Shown piece by piece: positions 11,216-21,266 of a stretch of 64,000 nucleotides of DNA. The notes below the pieces were generated by a model. That model was not told where the DNA came from, searched no databases, and was given only the letters and a program-made list of their open reading frames with translations. The stretch is from Chlorophyllum brunneum (taxonomy: Eukaryota; Basidiomycota; Agaricomycetes; Agaricales; Agaricaceae), in the NCBI GenBank assembly GCA_963576785.1, contig OY756150.1:1922001-1986000 (forward strand). Direction: 5' to 3'. Numbering within the stretch: the first letter of the stretch is position 1; every line of letters starts with the position of its first letter. The position numbers and the translations under genes were made by a program.

Positions 11216-13414
11216 ATGTCAAGCCCACTCTCTCTTTTGTGCTATGTCCGCGGTGATGATGCCAACCGTGTCTTCGAAGTCGAAATTGACAAGACATGTA
11301 AAATCGCCACCCTCAAGAAAGCCATCAAGGAGGAAAAGAAGCCCGAGTTTGATCACATTGCTGCAGACACCCTCGAGCTCTGGCAGGTTTCCATTCCCGA
11401 TAGTGACGACCTCAAAGAAGACGTTGAAAAGGAGCTGCCCAAGGCGGGAAACTCATTACGGAGTGGTAGGAATCTCTCCGATCTCTTCAAGCGTGACCCA
11501 AAGAAAGGAACCATGAGTATCGTCGTAGAACGTCCAGAGAGTGAGTTTTACGTCCCTGTCATTCCGCGCATTTCCACTAACTTGTCTAGTCTCTCTCTTA
11601 TGCTACGTCCAAGGCGATAATTCCACCTTTCTTGTCAAAGTGGGACGGTAGGCTTCTGTTGGCGACCTCAAGAAAGCCATCAAGGAGGAACAGAAGCCCG
11701 AGTTTGATCACATTGCTGCAAAAACCCTCAAGCTCTGGCAGGTTTCCCTTCCTGTGAGCGAAGTTCTCGAAGAGGCGGTAGACGCGTTCGATGGTGTTGA
11801 CAAGGTTGCCTTAACCCTCCCAACAACGACCGTGAAGGAACTCTTCCCACATGAGCCTACGAAGGGACACGTGCAAATCATCGTTAAGCCCCCTCAGGCT
11901 GGTACTCAGGCTGGTGAGTCTACTGCTCGCCGCTTCTCATTTCCGTTTCATAGCCGACATTCCACTCACGTTCTCATCTAGTCACCACTCCTTCGGAACC
12001 ACTGCCACGCACATATATGGAAATGCGACGAGAACTTTTTCAACACGGACCCAATCGCGCCCCTTCAACGTGGGGCAAAGCCGAGGAATTCGAGAAGATA
12101 CAACGCGATGACCACCTGTTCTTTGCCTGCTGCCGCCCTCCGAAACGGAAGCATTCAATTCCTTTGACCTTGCTCGATCCTGTGTTTGGCAAATTTCTCG
12201 ACGACTGCAAGCAGAGTCCCGTCGGTGCTGAGGACTACTTCACCGCTTCGAAGTTGCAAGAGGCGATGTGTGAGTTTTATAATAAAGAAGCGTCTCGTTT
12301 ACTTGCATTCCACAAAGTACTGGAAAAATATGGGATTAAGCTCCACTCTAGGGGCGTTGGTGCAACACAGTTCTTGACCGATGGTCATCTTCTCAAGGGG
12401 GATCACCCGGTGATCATTCTGGAGGGTAAAAATGAAATTAGTCAGGGAACGGCGGAACCTACCCTCCAAGCCCTACTTTATTACAATGCTTTGTGTAAAT
12501 CAGGCAATGTGTGGAGAGATAAATCTTCGTGTCATCCTTGCTTTGCCATCGTTCTGGCTGGTAGGTCTTATCCTCATTTTCAGCCTTTGCTGTATTGATT
12601 GAGATCTAGGACCCTATCTGGGCTTTGGCGGTTGCGCTCTGAGTGATCGGCCCACAATGGAAATGTTTTCATTCCTCCCCCTCATGTTTCACGAATACTC
12701 TCTAGAAGCATATGCCGCGCTCGCCCGTCATTTATCAGCTCTGAAGAAAGCAATGAATACGTTGACCACTCGCTATGAGAAGGCTCCCCCTGGTGACGGG
12801 GTCAAGTCTTCCATTAATCCGGACCTATCTGTCTTACCCCCCCACCCAACCGAATTTCATCCCCTGCCTGACCGATCCTCAACCCAACCCTCAGCTGTAG
12901 CATTTTCGTATGACAAGCCGATGGAGGGCAGGGCTTTACTTTTTAGCGGATGGTACGGCGATGACCGGAAGCCAAATTTGTTCCGGGATACGGAGACGGG
13001 GTTCATAGCTGGTGTGCAGGCCTCGGTTTTGCACCAAAGCTGATTGCATATGACCAGCTTCCTGGCGGATGGTATATGGTTGTCATAGAACGGTTGGATG
13101 AATCGTGGGTTTACCTGGACGATGAATCGTGTCAGCGCGAGGGAATGAGAGAATCTATCCACGATGCTGTCACCCGTCTTCACCAAGAGGGGATGGTCCA
13201 TGGGGATATTCGCAGGACAAACGTTTTGGTGAAGAAGGATGGTGGGCGAGAATTTATGCTGCTTGACTTTGACTGGGCAGGACGCGACGGAGCAGTCAAG
13301 TATCCGCCATTTGTAAACAAAAACCCCATGCTTATGCGCCCTGCTGATGTCAGTGATTGTGCTCCTATCCGTTCCATGCACGACGACATCATGTTTCAAA
13401 AATTGTTTGCGTAG
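11216..13414 (+). pseudogene. Broken Crinkler-type gene (header, nuclease, kinase-like)
   Basis: The exon plan matches the first Crinkler gene but with two headers: 11216-11540, 11590-11913, 11982-12560 and 12610-13414. Two lesions break it. In the second header an in-frame TAG at 11649-11651 replaces the CAG found at the same place in the first gene. In the kinase region, near 12975-12990, about ten bases present in both paralogues are missing, which shifts the frame and ends it at 13042. The nuclease motifs (GDHP, LEGKNEI, Gln in PTLQ) and, in the shifted frame, the kinase motifs (HGDIRRTN, LLDFDWAG) are otherwise well kept, so decay looks recent. Truncated header-only or header-nuclease products could still be made. 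Confidence 0.85.
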
Positions 13415-13500
13415 TATCAGTCCTATGCGTTATTAGAAGAGTCCCTACCACAGTGAGAACATTTGTTTTGGCTCAAACATCGACGCCTCAGCACAAGGAC

Positions 13501-13588
13501 GCTACGGCCCGCGAGATGTTTGTGGATGTTGTCCCTGTGCTGCCACAAACTGGCTAATGGGCGTCCACTCACCGACAAACTGCTAACC
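13501..13588 (+). promoter_or_regulatory. Shared leader upstream of the third Crinkler gene
   Basis: The block gctacggcccgcgagatgtt resembles the leader of the first gene, and ccactcaccgacaaac is nearly identical to the bases just before its start codon. The tgtttgtggatgt block is shared with the second gene. Confidence 0.4.
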
Positions 13589-15325
13589 ATGACCATGCCA
13601 CTCTCTCTGTACTGCTATGTCCATGGCGACAACCTTGATTGTGTCTTCAAAGTCACAATCGACAGGGCATCTTCTGTTTCTGACCTCAAGCACGCGATCA
13701 AGGAGAAAAGGAAACCCGCCTTTGATCACGTCGCCGCAGACTCCCTCCATCTGTGGCAGGTTTCCATTCCTGACGGTGAACGCCTCAAAGAGGACGTTAA
13801 GGAGCACCTATCTAAGGCACAAAACCCATTGCACGGCACCAGGATCCTCTCAGAGCTCTTCATGTCTGAGCCAGAGGCAGGAACCACGCCTACCAACGGA
13901 CACGTGCAAGTCATCGCTAAACCCCCTGAGGATGGTGAGTTTGCGGCACACCGTTTATCATTTCTGATTCATTCCACTCGCGTTCTCATTCACCCAACCC
14001 AGTCACCACCCCGAATTCCAAACGACAGCAACGCCCAGAGGGCATTCCTTTCACCCTACTCGATCCTGTGTTCGGGACATTTGTTGATGACTGTGAGGCC
14101 CAGCCCCTTGTCGCCGAAGACTACGCAACGGCTCGCGAGTTGCGCGAGGACATGTGTGGGTTTCATCTTCACCCGACCCGTCGTTTATACGACTTCTGCG
14201 ACATCCTCGACAAATATGGCATCGATCTCACCCCCAAGGTCCTAGATCCAAAGTGTTGTTCATTACATTTTCATATTGCCTACCAAGGTCGCCCAGTGCT
14301 TATTCTGGAGGGAACGGATGAAATTGGCGAGGGTAGCCCGGAGCTCGAAGCTCTACTCTACTACAATACCTTTTGTGGGGTACCGAAATTGTGGGCGGAC
14401 GTTTCTTCGTATCATCCTTGCTTTATCATCACCGTCCAAGGTAGATACAGTCCCCGCCCCTAGTTCCTGCTGCTCTAATTGAGATCTAGGACCGCATCTC
14501 ACCTTTGGCGGTTTCGCTCTGACTGACCGCAGCGCCATGGAGACGTTTTCTGCTTTCCCCCTCGCATTTCACAGTACTGATGTAAAGACATTTACCGCAC
14601 TCGCTCGTCACTTGTCCGCTCTGAAGAAGGCAGTGAATACGCTGGTGACACGTTATACGAACGATGCGGAAGTCCGTTCCTTGGCGCCCCCTGGCCATGC
14701 GGTCAGGACGCGTCCCTCTCGTTCCTTGATGTCCGCCAGTTCCCTCTTTCCCCCCTACCCAAGAACATTTCACCCTCTCCAGAACCTGCTCTCAAATGTA
14801 GCCTTTTCGTACGATCAGCAGATGGAAGGCCAGGGACTCCTTTTTAGTGGCAGGCGCGGCGATGACCAGGCGCCAATTTTCATTAAATTTGTCCCGAGAT
14901 ACGGAGACGACGTTCATACGCGGTGTGCCGACCTCGGCTTTGCACCAAAGCTGATTGCATTCGACAAACTTCCTGGTGGGTGGTATATGGTTGTCATGGA
15001 ACAGTTGGACGAATCGTGGGTTTATCTGGATGGTGAATCGTGTCAGCGCGAGGGATTGAGAGCACCCATCCACGATGCAGTCACTCGTCTTCACTTAGAG
15101 GGGATGGTCCATGGGGATATTCGCAGGACAAACATTTTGGTGAAGAAGGATGGTGGGCGAGACTTTATGTTGCATGGCTTTGATTGGGCGGGACGCAATG
15201 GAGAGGTGAACTATCCGCTGTTCATGGATAAAGATCCCAAACTTGGGCATCCTGCCGATGTGCGCGGTGGTGCTCCTATCCTTTCCGCGCATGACAACAT
15301 CATGTTTGAACACTTGTTTGGGTAG
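13589..15325 (+). CDS. Crinkler-type protein with altered nuclease and kinase active sites
   Basis: Exons are 13589-13934, 14003-14440 and 14490-15325, giving 539 residues and an open frame throughout. Residues 1-115 are one Crinkler header (SDLKHAIKEKRKPAFDHVAA, then LHLWQVSIP). The nuclease region (about 116-261) lacks roughly 40 residues at its start compared with the paralogues. Where they have GDHP, LEGKNEI and Gln in PTLQ, this protein has QGRP, LEGTDEI and Glu in PELE, so the presumed catalytic Asp and Lys and the helix Gln are gone. The kinase region keeps the FIKFV lysine and HGDIRRTNIL, but LLDFDWAG has become LHGFDWAG, losing the presumed metal-binding Asp. The frame is intact despite this, which suggests retained function as a non-catalytic binder or decoy; that is inference. 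The alternative is early pseudogenisation. Confidence 0.8.
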
Positions 15326-16046
15326 TACTAGGCTATCGTTCTCGGCTCTGGTCTGCTAATCATCGTCTGTCGACTTTCATAATTCTAGCTGGTGAAGTAG
15401 GACATTTTCTACTCGGAGGGGGACCATGGCCGTTATTAATTCTTTCGCAATAAAGTGATTCTCTGCATATGATAACTCGGGCCTCTACCAAAGCAACTGA
15501 TTTTCTTCCCGGATTCAAGAATGCCGTCCACCAGTCAATCGGTCAAATACCAATCACGAACCAAGGTGGGTGGTGGTTGAATTATGAAAGGATCGTTCGT
15601 GTTGAGAAGATTGGACCCCGCGTGAGGCGAAAAGTGACGAATTGTTGGCAGTGGTGGGACCTATGTTATCATACTTGTTCGGATGGGCTGAGTGTCGACG
15701 GCCTTGGATGAATCAAACATCTGTTATGGGGTGATTCAGCAGTGGGGTTGAGAGTCACGGAGGAGCTACCACTCCAGAGACGGAAGTAAATGGAGAATTG
15801 AATAATGATGTCTTGGTTGAGATTAAAATGGGTGATACGGTGAGATTCCTCATCCTCAAAGTATTTGTCTTTCTGCAAAGTCAAACATCACCTCCTCCAC
15901 ACACAAACTTCAAACTAAATAAAGAATATATATACCAACATCTAAATCCAAACACAGCACATCAAAAAGTTCATTACAAAACCAAAGACGCCTACCGCAT
16001 CCTGTGAAGTATATCGTAAAAAATCATGAGAGAAAAACATTAAAAT
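15326..16046. other. Intergenic region after the Crinkler cluster
   Basis: The first part (about 15340-15440) is related to the 3' flank of the first Crinkler gene (about 11035-11130): both have a gttctcgg block and, later, a cattctat/cattttct block followed by a gggg-rich run and tggcc. The duplicated unit therefore extends past the stop codon. The rest, up to the convergent minus-strand gene, is A/T-rich and shows no gene I can support. Confidence 0.45.
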
Positions 16047-17278
16047 TCATGAACTGATCCATCCCGCGAATTTAAGAAAGCCAAAGATACATCCACCAGA
16101 GACGATTGGTAAAGTAAGGTTATCATCCAACGAACCCAAATCTACCATAATCATTCAATTATGCGCGAACATAAACCCAGTAGGATTCGACTCACCCATA
16201 GCTTCAGCAACACCACTAACCAAACCCGCCACACCTCCAATCACACCCAACCCAATCCATCCTTTCAATCCCCCATTAACCCCAGTCTCAAAACCCCAAC
16301 TCAACTCTCTCCCACCAAATCTCATGGGAGCAAGCCAAGACCAAAATCCAACGGCGATAATGGTACCAGTCACACTAGCCGCAATGAATCCAGCGACACT
16401 TTTTCTTGGTGCGAGCGGGATTTTGAATAGGGATGGTGGGAGACGAGGGGAAGTGGGTCCGTAGAGACGACCAAAAGTGGATGCGGCTGTGTCGGCCCAT
16501 GAGAGGCTGTAAAGGGTTGAATGAAAAGAGATAAAGGAGAGGAAGGGGAGACGGACATTAGGATAGCAATGGTAGCTATATCTCTAGGATAAAATTGAAG
16601 AGCAAAGTTGACTCCGAGGATGTACCATATCACGCCATTCGTTGAATTCTTTGAATAACAAATTAACGCGAGGTAAAGCACTAGAGGGGGCGCGCACCTT
16701 TTCCGAATCCCGCATGAGAAACCCAAGTAGGCGTTCATACATTCTCTCAAACGCAGGCCAACGAAGGCGTAACACATCAGCAGGAATGATGATACAAAGT
16801 GAAGACCAGAGCACAAGTACGATTTTTGAAACGTCGCTTTCGGAGATGTAGAGGTATAATGTGAAGAAACCTAGTTTAATATTAATATGGAAATGGGGAG
16901 AAGAAGAAGGAAAGACGGACCGATAGAACTATGCAACAACTTTCTAGGAATTTCCCAATCGATTTTAGGTTTCTTCTCCTTCCCCAAGGCTACACCGTTC
17001 TCGTGCCTATAACCATTAAGAGCTCTAAAGACGACCCTCTCCACGTCTTCCATTTCTGTATCTTTGTCGCGCTCACCATCGCTGACATTTGAAGATGGGA
17101 GATCAGAGTCGTCCGACGAGACATTGTCGGGCATTTCGGGGTGAGCGAGACCCCCGAGACGTCTGATGACTTTGCGAGTGATGGTCTGAACGCCTGGTTT
17201 ATGTATGCCGATGGGAGAACGTGAACGGCGGGACATTGAGGATGGCCGTCCAAATGCAAAAACAGCGACACGCGACAC
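16047..17278 (-). CDS. CTP-dependent diacylglycerol kinase, Dgk1-type
   Basis: Members of this family make phosphatidate from diacylglycerol with CTP in the ER and nuclear membrane. Minus-strand exons are 17278 (or 17236)-16921, 16870-16698, 16648-16557, 16506-16196 and 16141-16047. Two introns start with the unusual donor GTCCGT. The inner ATG at 17236 gives 328 residues, the outer one 342; I slightly favour the inner start because the protein then begins with a basic Ser/Arg run. Family segments seen are DWEIPRKLLHSSIG, LSWADTAASTFGRLYG, APRKSVAGFIAA and DDNLTLPIVSGG. At least four hydrophobic segments are visible. A soluble acidic N-terminus (SSDDSDLPSS) precedes the membrane domain. The gene starts 65-107 bp after the stop of the uS8 gene on the same strand. 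Confidence 0.9.
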
Positions 17279-17343
17279 ACGCTCTTTGCCATTTTAGGAA
17301 ACCATTCACACGGTCTCATCACATCAACAACAACTATGGTAAA

Positions 17344-18004
17344 CTAGTACACGTATCCGAGGAGTTTTCCACCCACGTTTTTGCGACGGGCTTCTTCGTG
17401 GTCGAGGATACCAGAAGAAGTAGTGAGAATGATGATACCGAAACCACGAGCGGGTAGAAGCAAGTTGACCCATGATTCGATTTGGGTGTGTTGGACGTTG
17501 AAGCGGGGAGAGATGACGCCTGTTTTGTTTAATCTACCGTTGAGTTGGATGACGATTTTACCGGAACGGTGGTCATCGATGATTTCGAATTCACCAATGT
17601 AACCTATCGCATAAGATTAGTATTGTTTTGACGGGGATGAGGATGTCGTCTCTTTTGTGAACACATTGTCTGAGGATGGTAGACAATGTGCTGTATTGGT
17701 TGGACGGAGACGGGGGGATTGATATATCGGAGGGTTAAAACGACAACCGCGTGAGAGATGGGTTCGCGCCAATCGTAGTTATATCGCTCCGGGGGGGAGA
17801 TGAATGACAACGAGACTCACCATGGCGTTGCATGACACTAAGAAACTTGACAACGACTTTCGACGAAGGACGAATCAGGACTTGACGCTTTCCGCGACGC
17901 TCGGCATTGACAATGTTGTTCAAGCAGTCGTTCTAGACACTTGATCAACATCCAACAAGCAAGAGTAGCGTAGATAAACGCACCAAGACGGAGATGCGAA
18001 CCAT
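17344..18004 (-). CDS. rps22: 40S ribosomal protein uS8 (Rps22 / S15a)
   Basis: This is a small-subunit ribosomal protein that binds the central domain of 18S rRNA. Minus-strand exons are 18004-17984 (seven codons, MVRISVL), 17932-17821 and 17603-17344, giving exactly 130 residues, the usual eukaryotic length. Recognisable segments are [44 protein letters not shown] and the C-terminal [18 protein letters not shown] stretch ending LLGYVY. The first intron follows codon 7, a common place for an intron in ribosomal protein genes. The gene is divergent from the eS17 gene and shares a roughly 310-bp promoter with it. Confidence 0.97.
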
Positions 18005-18315
18005 TTGTGAATTGTGGTTGTGTTGAAATACGAGATCTAGAGACCAAGCAAGATCAGCATGATGTATGGAACCCAATCTGAGTATCGCGCTACGAAAAGC
18101 GCGAGTCAGACGGGCAGAAAAGCAGCTGATCCTCGTCTGCAGCACATATTTACCTTGCAGAATGTTCACAACGACGACGAACAACGGGGTCTTGAGGACA
18201 TCAACTGTTGGTATTTGGCTGTATTTGGACTGTACAGTTCCATCAAAGCCACCTCGGGGTATTCCGACAGACGGCAGAGTGAACGGGCGAGGTGTTGTTG
18301 ACGCCACTCTCGACC
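18005..18315. promoter_or_regulatory. Bidirectional promoter between two ribosomal protein genes
   Basis: These 311 bp separate the start codons of uS8 (minus) and eS17 (plus), so they should contain both promoters and 5' leaders. A perfect 7-bp inverted repeat lies inside: tcgcgct at 18085-18091 and agcgcga at 18098-18104, separated by 6 bases. It is a candidate binding site for a shared regulator. No long open frame with protein character is present. Confidence 0.55.
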
Positions 18316-18946
18316 ATGGTCTGTCTGCTCCGCACTACTTGTTTTCTGTACTGATGATGGTGTAGGGCCGTGTTCGCACCAAGACTACCAAGAGAGCCTC
18401 TCGCGTTCTCATTGAAAAATAGTCAGTCTCCTCTCCACAAATCCAATCACCACCTCACATATGCACACAGCTACCCCCGCCTCACACTCGACTTCCACAC
18501 CAACAAGCGTATCATCGATGAAGTCGTGCGTCATCCCCTCCTTCCCAGAAAACACATATCTAATCACATCACACAGTCTGTCGTACCCTCTAAACGCCTG
18601 CGCAACAAAATCGCCGGTTTCACCACCCACTTGATGAAACGTATCCAAAAAGGTCCCGTCCGCGGTATCTCTTTCAAACTCCAAGAAGAAGAACGTGAAC
18701 GTAAAGACAACTACGTTCCTGAAGTGTCTGCTTTGGATACTAGTACTTCTGGACTCGAGATTGATCCTGATACCAAGGTCAGCTTCTTATTTCTTAGTTG
18801 TAGTTGACTGATCAATGGTGGTGTAGGCGTTGCTTGATTCGCTCAACTTTGATTCCATCCAAGTTAATGTTGTCGTACCCGTTACCGCCGCACCAGAGAG
18901 GCCAAGGCGTGAAAGACGAAATGTCCCTGGTGCTGGTCGTACATGA
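18316..18946 (+). CDS. rps17: 40S ribosomal protein eS17
   Basis: This is a structural protein of the eukaryotic small ribosomal subunit. Exons are 18316-18318 (the ATG alone), 18366-18421, 18471-18525, 18577-18777 and 18827-18946, giving 144 residues. The reading [57 protein letters not shown] and [20 protein letters not shown] is unmistakable. The first exon is only the start codon, so splicing is needed for any product; this follows from the second exon beginning GGC CGT GTT directly after an AG. The end is basic ([16 protein letters not shown]). The stop lies 51 bp from the convergent thioesterase stop. Confidence 0.96.
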
Positions 18947-18997
18947 GCTCATAGCCACCCTGTATATGTGTATGGTGTAGATTACTCCTATCGCATT

Positions 18998-19566
18998 TTA
19001 CAACTTTGTCGTCCATGGTTTAATCAACTGTTGTAAGCCCTCCCTCGTAGCCCTCGCCATTTCCACACTCTTCCTACTCTCACTCCCAACAAACACATGC
19101 GTATATCCACCCACAGCTACAGCTCCATCATCCTTCCCTTGAACAAACACACCCACTTCATATTCCACAGAACTCTTTCCCAACTTGTTCACTCTCAATC
19201 CCAACTCGACAACTTCCGGAAACGATACCGGAGCAAAGTACTTTTCACATATCAGCATAAAAACTATCAAAAAGTCGGAATGCGTACCTGGCAATGAGAT
19301 TCAACCACAAGTCCAATGACTCCAGACCCTGACTTGTCTTTTGGATCCATCGAACAGCATTGGATGAGATACGTGTTGATGACCGAGTCGAAGAGGAGAT
19401 AATATATCGAATTGTTCATATGCGAGTATTGGTCATTATCGCTCCATCGTGTTCGGTATGTTACAAAGTAACCATAATCCGCACGAGTACGATGTTTCAG
19501 CGAGGGTGTTGTCATTGAGTAACCGCCAATGCCACTAAGGTTAGGGTCAAGACAGACACGCGTCAC
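18998..19566 (-). CDS. Hotdog-fold acyl-CoA thioesterase family protein
   Basis: Minus-strand exons are 19566 (or 19515)-19288 and 19240-18998, with a GT-AG intron of 47 bp; the product has 173 or 156 residues. The segment TRWSDNDQYSHMNNSIYY matches the active-site region of YbgC/4-hydroxybenzoyl-CoA-type thioesterases, where an Asp followed by H-x-N-N is typical. Later strands (VVESHCQ, then GLRVNKLGKSSVEYEVGVFV) fit the rest of a hotdog fold. The second Met (MTTPSLKHRTRADYG) is the better start by family length. The substrate cannot be told from sequence. The gene is divergent from the proteasome gene with at most 93 bp between starts. A decayed partial copy lies near 23560-23790. Confidence 0.85.
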
Positions 19567-19608
19567 CCTGTATCATTCCAGCCTTCCCCACGACCACCAC
19601 CACCGACG
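19567..19608. promoter_or_regulatory. Very short divergent promoter
   Basis: Only 42 bp (93 bp if the downstream start of the thioesterase is used) separate the start codons of the thioesterase and proteasome genes. Core promoter elements must sit here or within the opposing transcribed regions. It is C/A-rich with a gaccaccaccaccgac run next to the proteasome start. Confidence 0.45.
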
Positions 19609-20290
19609 ATGGAAACTTCAATTGCACTGATAGGCAAAGGCTATGTGATTGTAGCCGCAGACACCACTTCCGCACGTTCCATCGTCAAGATGAAAAACGA
19701 CGAAGACAAAATTAAAACCATCTCTCCTCATCTCTTGATGACTTATTCCGGCGAACCAGGTACCTCCTCCTCCTCTCCCTCTTCCCACCAACTAACCACA
19801 CTCCCAGGCGACACCATCCAATTCGCCGAATACGTCGAACGCAATCTCCGCTTATACCAAATCCGCAACATCTACCCCCTCCGCCCATCAGCAGCCTCAT
19901 CCTGGATCCGTCGCTCCCTCGCAGATTCCCTCCGCTCTCGTAACCCCTACGCTGTAAACCTTCTCATAGGAGGCTACGACACTTCCTCCTCCGAACCAAA
20001 ATTATATTGGGTTGATAATTTCGCTACTATATCTCAAGTACCTTTTGCCGCGCATGGCTATGGCGCGTATTTTGTTTTGAGTTTATTAGATCGGTGGGTT
20101 TCCTTTTTTGTGTGATATAGGCTCAAGTTTGATGATTTTTAGGTATCATGATCCTGAAGCGACGCTGGAACAAGGTTTGAGCACGTTGAAAAGGTGTATT
20201 GGGGAAGTGGCAAAGAGGTTGATTGTTAGTCCGGAGAGGTATAAAGTCAAAGTCGTTGATAAAGATGGTGTACGTGATGTCGAGTTGTAA
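19609..20290 (+). CDS. 20S proteasome subunit beta-4 (Pre1 / PSMB2)
   Basis: This is a non-catalytic beta-ring subunit of the 20S core. Exons are 19609-19759, 19808-20093 and 20143-20290, giving 194 residues, the normal length. It begins METSIALIGKGYVIVAADTT, without the propeptide and catalytic Thr of active beta subunits, as expected for beta-4. YVERNLRLYQIRN, NLLIGGYD, AHGYGAYFVLSLLDRYHDPE and a C-terminal RYKVKVVDKDGV follow the family. The intron borders are GT-AG and the phases agree. Confidence 0.95.
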
Positions 20291-21266
20291 AAATTTCCTT
20301 TGTTGTTTGAGTCCCTCCAAGTCAATTTTTCTTTTTGTATCATGAAAATGGCCTTTAGGGTTACTCAAACTTTTTGTCGTTCACAAGGTCAGTGACATGC
20401 ATGTTGACAGATGGCACGTTTTCTACCTACATGTCATATATGTGGCTCCTTCAGGGTCGCATTAACATGTCATACACGGTCAGTCTCGGTCAAGTCACAT
20501 CGCACCAAATCCGCGGGGGTGAAGGCATCAAACTGGCCCTATACAATATAACGTTTCGGCTCTGTCATATACGCACAGTAGATTTATAACAGCCATCCGC
20601 CGTTGCATATGGTGACAAGATGACTTGTAGCGTTACCAATGATGATGAATTGTCTTCTTTACAGTCAAGGTAGATATATCATGATGTCCACGGATTCAGG
20701 ATCTGATCCTCTCTTAGCTCCGGAAGGCAACTGAGGATTTCCGTATCAAAGAGATCCACGGACCATCCAGTGGTTTACAAACTCATACCCAAGGATGCGC
20801 ATGGAGTCCCACATTGTCGAGCAAGACGAGATAAGTTATATGGCAGTCATAACGTCCCGTTTTGTTCTCGGGTGTCTAAATAAAATAAAATAAAGGGTAC
20901 TGATAATTATCACGCACCATTCCGCGAACAATGACATTGACAGAAACATGGAGCCGTCGCGAAGAAAATGCATGTTCACCCTGCTTGCAATGCAAGACCT
21001 GAAGGCCCGGTTTGCTGGGTTGTGGGTTGGTACATTTCTTGGCTGGTTTCCGACCAGCAGGCTTTCATCCATAAATCGTATACCTATCCGGGGGGGAAGA
21101 ACAACGAAATTGTGGCTGATATCGATCAGCTTCTCGCTCAAACGTACAGCGCCGCCCAATCTCAGTGAAGAACCGAACAAGAAATCCCCTTTAATCCCCC
21201 TGACAAATTCTATTCTTATAACACTCCATTCCCTTGCGTACTTGTACGTGCCCCAGTCCCTCCTTC
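20291..21266. other. Intergenic region, no supported gene
   Basis: Short open frames occur on both strands around 20836-21180, but none has a recognisable domain, a consistent intron structure or support from a paralogue in the window. The last 70 bp before 21267 are pyrimidine-rich, as in many fungal 5' leaders. Confidence 0.45.

Noticed and set aside
11590..11700. Rescue of the TAG in the broken Crinkler gene by using its AG as a splice acceptor
   Set aside because: Joining exon 1 to the base after 11651 puts the header in the wrong frame, so it does not restore the protein.
16161..16430. Plus-strand open frame opposite the Dgk1-type gene
   Set aside because: It is the reverse complement of well-supported membrane exons and has no domain of its own.
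21234..21266. Extension of the large membrane protein upstream of 21267
   Set aside because: The extension starts with TTG and reads RTCTCPSPSF, with no ATG and no signal-like character.
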